The position numbers and the translations under genes are program-made. DNA of 64,000 nt. Origin: Ilex aquifolium. Taxonomy: Eukaryota; Streptophyta; Magnoliopsida; Aquifoliales; Aquifoliaceae. The stretch spans positions 14,272,564-14,336,563 of the forward strand of contig OX637397.1 of assembly GCA_951799425.1 (NCBI GenBank), written 5' to 3'. Positions 58,691 through 64,000 of the stretch are shown piece by piece. The notes beneath the pieces were generated by a model. It had not been told where the DNA came from. It worked only from the letters and a program-made list of their open reading frames with translations, and did not search any database. The stretch's first letter is position 1, and every line of letters starts with the position of its first letter.

Positions 58691-59580
58691 GTCCTCGTTT
58701 TATAAGATTTATCTTGTTGCATTTCTTTGCTTACAAAACCTGCTTACATATTCTTATGTATTCAAGAAGTTCTTTGGTTTATCCTTCATACATGCTTTAC
58801 ATCAAAACAAACTTACGCGATTATTAAAGTAAACAAACACGCTCACATCCCCCATGGGTGTTGATAATGGTCGTTAGGAAGCCTAACGATTGTTATGTAG
58901 CGGTAGTGACATGGACCAAAAGCTTTACGCCCCCTTATAATGAGGCCTTTTGATTTCACGACAATAGTGGAAAAAGTGAATGAAGCTAGAATTTTTTCTC
59001 TGGGGCAGCCGAAAATGAGTGTTATCAAAAAAAATTATTCAATAGAGTTTCCTCTAATGAATCATAGTTAATATAATATATTTAGTTGTGTAGTTAATAT
59101 CAAATCAACTTCTATACAAAATGTGTTGTAATAATTCGAACTTGCCAAACTAATTTGATGTGAGAAAAACTCAGATAAATTCGTTAACTAATCAACAATT
59201 TAAACTTGGTTTCGTCACAAAATCACTTAAGAATAACTAAATTTTATCATGTCTCTGAAAAATAGGAAAAACTGAGAAAAATGAGAGGTACATTGTCAAA
59301 TCTCTCAAATGCATGTTCTACACAGTTTTGGATCCTAATATATGCAAAGTTTGGTTAAATTTTGTTTTGCATAAATCACTAAATTTTTTTAAAAATAATC
59401 CATGGACTATTTCGGATGGTTATGATGAAATCGGTAGTCAAGGAATAAAGAACATAAAAGTCAAAGTCTAAGGGTATAAACTACAAAGTATAATTTTGAA
59501 AACATTAGAGGAACAATAAAAAAGAAATCAAAATACAAATTTTGGGGTGTAAAACATATTTATGAGAACTTGATAGGGGA

Positions 59581-60272
59581 CCATAGCCCCTTGGACCTTG
59601 GTCTCAAAACGCTCAAGGATCATAATTCCACTTTGATTCTTAAACACTAATGGATTTTGTTTCATGACAAAGAGAACTTGTGGTGCAAGTGGATCCGCTC
59701 TTATCATTTAAGGGGCAAAAGTTTAAGGGTTGCTAAACCCACTCAGACTTGATCTTGGAATTGGAGCCAACTCTTGAAGTTGAGGGATATTTTGAGGCTA
59801 CACATGCTTCACATCATTGGGAATGGGTGCAGCACACACATTTGGCATGACAGCTGGCACCCTAGGGGACCTCTAATCCTCAAAGGGGTTCTGAATGTCA
59901 TCAACGGTTTCAGATTGCCAATGAATGCTAGAGTAAGCCAGATTATTACTAATAACATATGGCATTGGCCGCAGGGGAGAGGAAGGGAGAACTTCGAAAT
60001 CTCAAGCTCTATGCCTAGCTACCCCTCCAATTCCTCAAGCGAAGACTATGTCAAATGGTTTCCCTCTGTTAATGGTAAGTTCTCTACTAGTTTAGCTTGG
60101 GAAATAATCAGGGGTCAGTTCCCCCGCTGTTCAATGGCATAAACTAGTGTGGCTTACAATTAGAAATAGGCTCAGTACAAAGGAAAAAAATTTCCATTTT
60201 GCCCCTCTTGTGAACCTTGAATGCATAGACTTCAGTGTTAGAATGGATGAAGTTGTGAACCCATCAATTCCA

Positions 60273-60304
<32 letters not shown>

Positions 60305-60340
60305 CAAGTTCATCAAATTACATAATGGTTGTCTATAACT
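59581..60340 (+). mobile_element. LINE fragment, plus strand
   Basis: The plus strand gives a broken frame with NLWCKWIRSYHLRGKS, LKLRDILRLHMLHIIGNG, IWHDSWHPRGPL, DYVKWFPSVNGKFS and, after a frameshift near 60142, VWLTIRNRLSTKEKN. This is the C-terminal region between reverse transcriptase and the zinc-binding tail in plant LINEs. An (AAT)n tract at 60272-60303 follows. It is truncated on both sides. Confidence 0.82.
60272..60303. repeat. (AAT)n microsatellite
   Basis: About ten AAT units at the end of the LINE fragment. Confidence 0.92.
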
Positions 60341-60779
60341 TAAGAAGTACGGATACATATACAGATATGAGAATGAGTATGATACGATACAGATACGGTG
60401 ATACAACAAAATTTTAAAAAGTAGGGTACTAAGATGCTATTATAATACTAGGAATATGAGATATTAAGAGATAGAACACGTAAAAAGTAGGGTACTAGGC
60501 TTGTGTATGTGTGATGTGTGTCCAAATGAACATTTTAGAACAAAGAATCCACATTTGTATGATTAATAGTTTCTACACAACCCACCTCACCAAGTATAAG
60601 GAAAATGTATTCACCATAGAAATATGTGTATCCGAACTGTATCCGACAAGTATCAATCAATGATAAATATTTTATTAATTATATATAAAATTCATTCGAT
60701 ATGTTTCCATGAGTATCTGATGACTACTAATATCCGATAAGTATGTTATTCCGATGTATAACTATGATACTATCAACAA
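60341..60779. other. Repeat-like spacer next to PLA1 copy 2
   Basis: Words such as TACGGATACATATACAGAT, GATACGATACAGATACGG and TATCCGAACTGTATCCG recur in both orientations, which points to a decayed repeat. The end, near 60745-60779, aligns with the 3' flank of PLA1 copy 1 in inverted orientation. Confidence 0.45.
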
Positions 60780-60812
60780 TCATATCTTCTGAGTATGACC
60801 CAAGTTCACCAT

Positions 60813-61105
60813 TTTTTTTTCCGGTAAGTAAATGATTTCATAAATTCAAAGATAAATACACGTATACCGTTTGTGTAATGGATATTTATAAAAAAAGAGG
60901 ATGATAGATCATCTAATTCAACTAAAAAAAGAAGACCTGTAATCTTCAATCCTAAAAGAAACCAAATAAAAACCCAAGAATCAATGGACCCTATTCATGG
61001 CTCAATTGTAGTGCCAATTGAGGGCAGACCAGCAGCAAGAAACAAGCATGAACAGAACAAGAAACAAGCAGCTCCATTGGTTTTGCTTGTTCAGTGTCTT
61101 GCAGC
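60813..61105 (-). mobile_element. 5'-truncated LINE, 293 bp, in the last codons of PLA1 copy 2
   Basis: A T run at 60812-60820 followed by CCGGTAAGTAAATG gives the poly(A) end of a minus-strand LINE. TCACCAT lies at 60806-60812 and again at 61106-61112, a 7-bp target duplication made from ATGGTGA of the lipase coding strand. Beyond the element the lipase frame resumes with AACTTGGGTCATACTCAGAA, as in copy 1. Confidence 0.82.
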
Positions 61106-62000
61106 TCACCATGTTGATAGCAGCATTTCTCCATGGAATTGTGTTGAAGTTTTGGGCGCTCAAGATGAAATCCTTTGCTCTGTTGATAAAATCTATGCCC
61201 TCCCTTTCAATCTCCAACGCCTTGGGACATCTAAGAAAGCTAATATAGGCTTCCAAATCATGAACACCAGAAGGGTTTTGCATCTTGAAGAAATCAAAGG
61301 CTAGTTCAACGCCCACATGAGCATAACAAGAACAACTCCAAGGAAACTCAAATCCCTCTCCAAAACCCTTAAAATTTTCATTCAAAAAAACTCCAGGAAG
61401 CTTTGTTATGGGGTCATTAACATTCACTATTCTAAGAACTTTTACACCCAATTCCTCACATCTTTCCTTGAAGCTTGTATTCCCAACTCTTTGCCCTCCA
61501 AAAGAGAAAACAGTGATCGGTATTTCATGGTCGAAATCCTGTCTGTTCAATCCAAGCTCTGCAATATCATAAGCTAGTAGGAGTGCCAACGAGCTCCCCA
61601 TGCTATGCCCTGCCAAAGTTATGCTCATTTCCTCGCCTTTGTACTTGTTTAATAGCCGAGACACTTTGGAAAGAAGCTGTTCCCGGCAGCTTCCCAGCCC
61701 AAATTTGCTGCCACTCTCATCAGAAGCGTACAAGCTCAGAAACCCAGTTTCGACCTGCTTGTTCACAAGTCAAATGCCGTTATCTCATGAACAAATCTCT
61801 TAAATCTGATAATTTACGTGTCTGTTATCTCATGAATTTACATTTTCTAAACATTACCTTAACATGGGGCCGAGGGTTAAGTGGGTCGAGTCGTGCCGGA
61901 GTCAATAAGCTCATTAGGTTTGCAATCCATTCGGGGTTTGTAACTGTTCCTCTGAATGTTATCACTATATCTCTCCTCCCAATCCTCCTTACCTCATTAC

Positions 62001-62280
62001 TGTTGGAGCAAATGAAAGCTATGGATAGATTTGCCCAAGATTTACAAGATTTTGTTGCTGTAGTGAGAAGTATTTTCTGGAATTTTATTCTTGGGTACTT
62101 AATCACAAAAGATTACATCAAGCCTCAATTTATAGATGATACAAAGAACTAGCACAGAACCTTCCAACTTTAAGATAAGACTAACTCTTGGACTCCAACA
62201 AAATCTAGACCATTCTACAAACTAATCTGAGAAAAGACTCATGAAATTCCTTCTAGAAAATTACAAATTAACTTCTAACA
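62001..62280 (+). mobile_element. Solo LTR, 280 bp, in exon 1 of PLA1 copy 2
   Basis: It starts TGTTGGAGC and ends CTTCTAACA, giving TG..CA ends and an inverted TGTTRGA/TCTAACA border. A perfect 5-bp duplication ATTAC flanks it (61996-62000 and 62281-62285). No internal retrotransposon domain is present. A TATA-like TTTATAGATGATA lies near 62129. This is the classical product of LTR-LTR recombination. Confidence 0.9.
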
Positions 62281-62802
62281 ATTACTCGATGATACAGCGA
62301 CATATCCAATCCAACGGCCACACATTGCGCTGTTTTGGATTGGAATGTTAATATCAGGAGTGGCATAAATATACTTTGTGACTTCATAATCTGAATCTGT
62401 CAAGCCAACTTCTTTTAAAATATTCTTCTTCCCGTATTTGCAATTTAGGAAGCGTTTTGAGGTTGGATTGAGATCGAAAGCCTTGTAACAGGCGGCAATG
62501 AACTCGCCGTACCGGATGATTTCTTGCTGGAGAAGAGGATCTAAAGGTTCCATGAGGTTTTCCCAGTTATTTAAGCCTTGAATCTCCCTCCAACAATGTG
62601 CCAAAATGGAGCTAGATTCAGCAACTTTAGTAGGAATTGAAGGTGCATTCATAGAAGCAAGAACCGGGTGTTTGACTAAGGAAATCTCACTCATTTTCAT
62701 CAATGTTACTTTCCCAAAAGAACTCTTCCGGGGCATAGAATCAGCTGACAACGAGACAAGGTTTATGTTTGGGTTTTGCAAGTTTAATGCAGTGGAAACC
62801 AT

Positions 62803-63010
62803 GGAGAGAGAGAGAATAGTGAATGAGTAGAGGTAGTGGGTACTTGATATATGGGGGAATAGAGGAGGGAGAGTTTCTCTGTCATGGAGTATTGTGGGGT
62901 TGACAAGGAGAAAAAAAATAAAGAAAAAACAGGCACGGTTGGTGAGGATTTGACTGTGATTCTGAAAATTCCATGGGTTGGATTTTAAGTGGTCGGTTGG
63001 TTTTAGGTCA
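62803..63010 (-). promoter_or_regulatory. Duplicated promoter region of PLA1 copy 2
   Basis: On the minus strand the sequence matches the upstream DNA of copy 1: CCAACCGACCACTTAAAATC and CAGTCAAATCCTCACCAACC. The TATA position reads CATATATCAAG (62844-62854 region), where copy 1 has TATATAAG, so the core box is altered. The GA-rich segment next to the start corresponds to the CT leader of copy 1 but is shorter. Confidence 0.65.
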
Positions 63011-64000
63011 ATCATATATTATATATAATTAGGGATAACCCATGTATAAACGCACCGTACAATGTGAATAATTTTGAGAGAAATGTTGGTAGTTGTCGGA
63101 TGAGTTTATTTGAGACTATCGAAAGGACTTATTGAAGTCTGTTTTATTTTATATTATAGATCTGCACTAATTCTGTTGGGGCCATGTTGAAAATAAGCGG
63201 AAAAATGCAGACATTTCCTTGTTTAACAATGCTAATTTTTTTACACCACATTTTTGTATCATCTCCACATAGACCATTAGATTAATAGGTTCACATAATT
63301 TATTAAAAATCCAATAAATTTAATTATACCATATCAGGTGGTGTAAAAGAAATGATGGACAAAAGTGGTGTTTGACATGTCAATTGGCAGTGCTAAGGTA
63401 ATGTACATAGCTAATCAAAAGTTATATATTTTGAGGAAAAAATATTATTCATCATTTTATCATAATATTTTTTATAAAAAAAGTCAACTGATGACAATTT
63501 TTCATTAGTTGTGCACATCACCTGACATTATCAAGTGATGTGTTAAAGGCATATAAAATTTTCTCCTAAATATCATGCTAATATGAGTAAAATTTTAATT
63601 TTAATATAAATGAATAAAACTGTGAAAATAGATCGGAGTGAGATGCTCTCTAATATAATTATTTTTCTTTAGAGCCCATTTTAGTTGAACTCACTACGAG
63701 TTCAATGATAGAATTGTATTACGTTATCAAATTAGATTTCCAAATTAAATCTAAATATTATTAATCTTATTCTATTCTTCATATTGAGAAAAGGGGGATT
63801 TCAATATCCTCATTGTGTGAGACATCAAAATATTTCTTCATCTTCAATTGACAGATTTAGAAAGAAAAAAAAAAGCCAGGAAAATTGATTCCACTCAAGT
63901 TGCATGGGCAATTAATATTCAAGACAACCATGTCAGATATTGCATGGGCAATGAACCTTGTGTGTTGGTTCAGTGTGTTCGAGTAAGAGGTCAGACATTA
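63011..64000. other. AT-rich intergenic DNA, no gene seen
   Basis: No exon, RNA gene or bounded element recognised. GACATTATCAAGTGATGTG near 63522 recalls the CACGTGAT-type repeats at 45.3 and 56.9 kb. Confidence 0.45.

Larger units (their letters stand above)
56464..59580. other. Intergenic DNA, no gene seen
   Basis: Contents recognised: a GAGAAAATATTAGATGTAAC segment with repeated CACGTGAT words (56880-56990), related to 45285-45340; a (TA)n run; and copy 3 of dispersed family A at about 58515-58690. No exons. Confidence 0.45.
60780..62802 (-). pseudogene. PLA1 copy 2 (class-I phospholipase A1), broken by a solo LTR and a LINE
   Basis: This convergent paralogue of the gene at 51.48 kb matches it along its whole length. 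On the minus strand exon 1 starts at 62802 (MVSTALNLQNPN) and runs to 62281 (YVAVSSSN), where a 280-bp solo LTR intervenes; it continues from 62000 to 61858 ([18 protein letters not shown]). The intron is 61857-61755. Exon 2 runs 61754-61113 with the intact [18 protein letters not shown] and VHDLEAYI motifs. A LINE tail (61105-60813) then interrupts; the old C-terminus resumes after it, to a TGA at 60780-60782. Read without splicing out the LTR, translation stops two codons after the insertion, before the catalytic Ser. The LINE adds an alternative 34-residue tail ending at 61002. A functional enzyme is unlikely. Confidence 0.88.

Noticed and set aside
61583-62152. 189-codon plus-strand open frame over PLA1 copy 2
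   Set aside because: It is the antisense of exon 2, the intron, the rest of exon 1 and the solo LTR; the minus strand carries the conserved lipase motifs.
1-64000. tRNA, rRNA or organelle-derived insertions
   Set aside because: Reading by eye gave no cloverleaf with conserved A and B boxes, and no rRNA or organelle gene words. A tRNAscan-type search could still find a diverged one.

Overview
The window is nuclear DNA from a flowering plant, most likely a eudicot. It is AT-rich, its genes have GT-AG introns, and most of the length is transposable elements. These include Ty3/gypsy, Ty1/copia, LINE, CACTA, hAT-like, Mutator-like and Harbinger-like elements. The recognisable host genes are plant lipases, plus fragments of condensin CAP-H, SEC24 and an NADP-type glutamate dehydrogenase. 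The species cannot be named from the sequence.

Layout. 1-3.0 kb: repeats, including an 802-bp hAT-type element with a perfect 8-bp target duplication, nested in an older repeat. 3.0-8.9 kb: the 3' exons of a plus-strand class-3 lipase gene. 8.9-22.4 kb: no gene found, only MITEs, a foldback element, tandem repeats and a long poly-G tract. 22.4-28.1 kb: a decayed Ty3/gypsy element followed by an eight-unit tandem array. 28.4-31.3 kb: a decayed minus-strand LINE. 32.163-42.007 kb: a complete-ended, non-autonomous CACTA transposon (9845 bp, TSD GCA). It carries exons from at least three unrelated host genes, all on the minus strand and mostly separated by their introns. 42.4-51 kb: a Harbinger-like element, a Mutator-like MITE, an hAT-like element with a snRNA-like promoter, LTR-like DNA and a truncated LINE.

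51.4-63.0 kb: a duplicated lipase locus. An intact plastid-type phospholipase A1 (DAD1-like class I) gene lies on the plus strand at 51.48-52.95 kb. A close paralogue lies convergently on the minus strand at 60.78-62.80 kb. The second copy has been hit twice: a 280-bp solo LTR with a 5-bp TSD splits exon 1, and a 293-bp 5'-truncated LINE replaces the last codons of exon 2. Between the copies lie LINE and copia fragments. The rest, to 64 kb, is AT-rich with no gene seen.

The most unusual object is the CACTA element. Its captured exons are largely in phase 0 and keep splice signals, and the CAP-H start exon keeps its apparent 5' leader, so it could produce a chimeric transcript. It also holds three clusters of GCGACG/CGTCGC hairpin repeats and a 1.8-kb AT-rich minisatellite with higher-order periodicity. 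The lipases act on acyl lipids; the intact PLA1 would be expected to release fatty acids from plastid lipids, as its family does upstream of jasmonate synthesis. No other pathway links the genes in the window.
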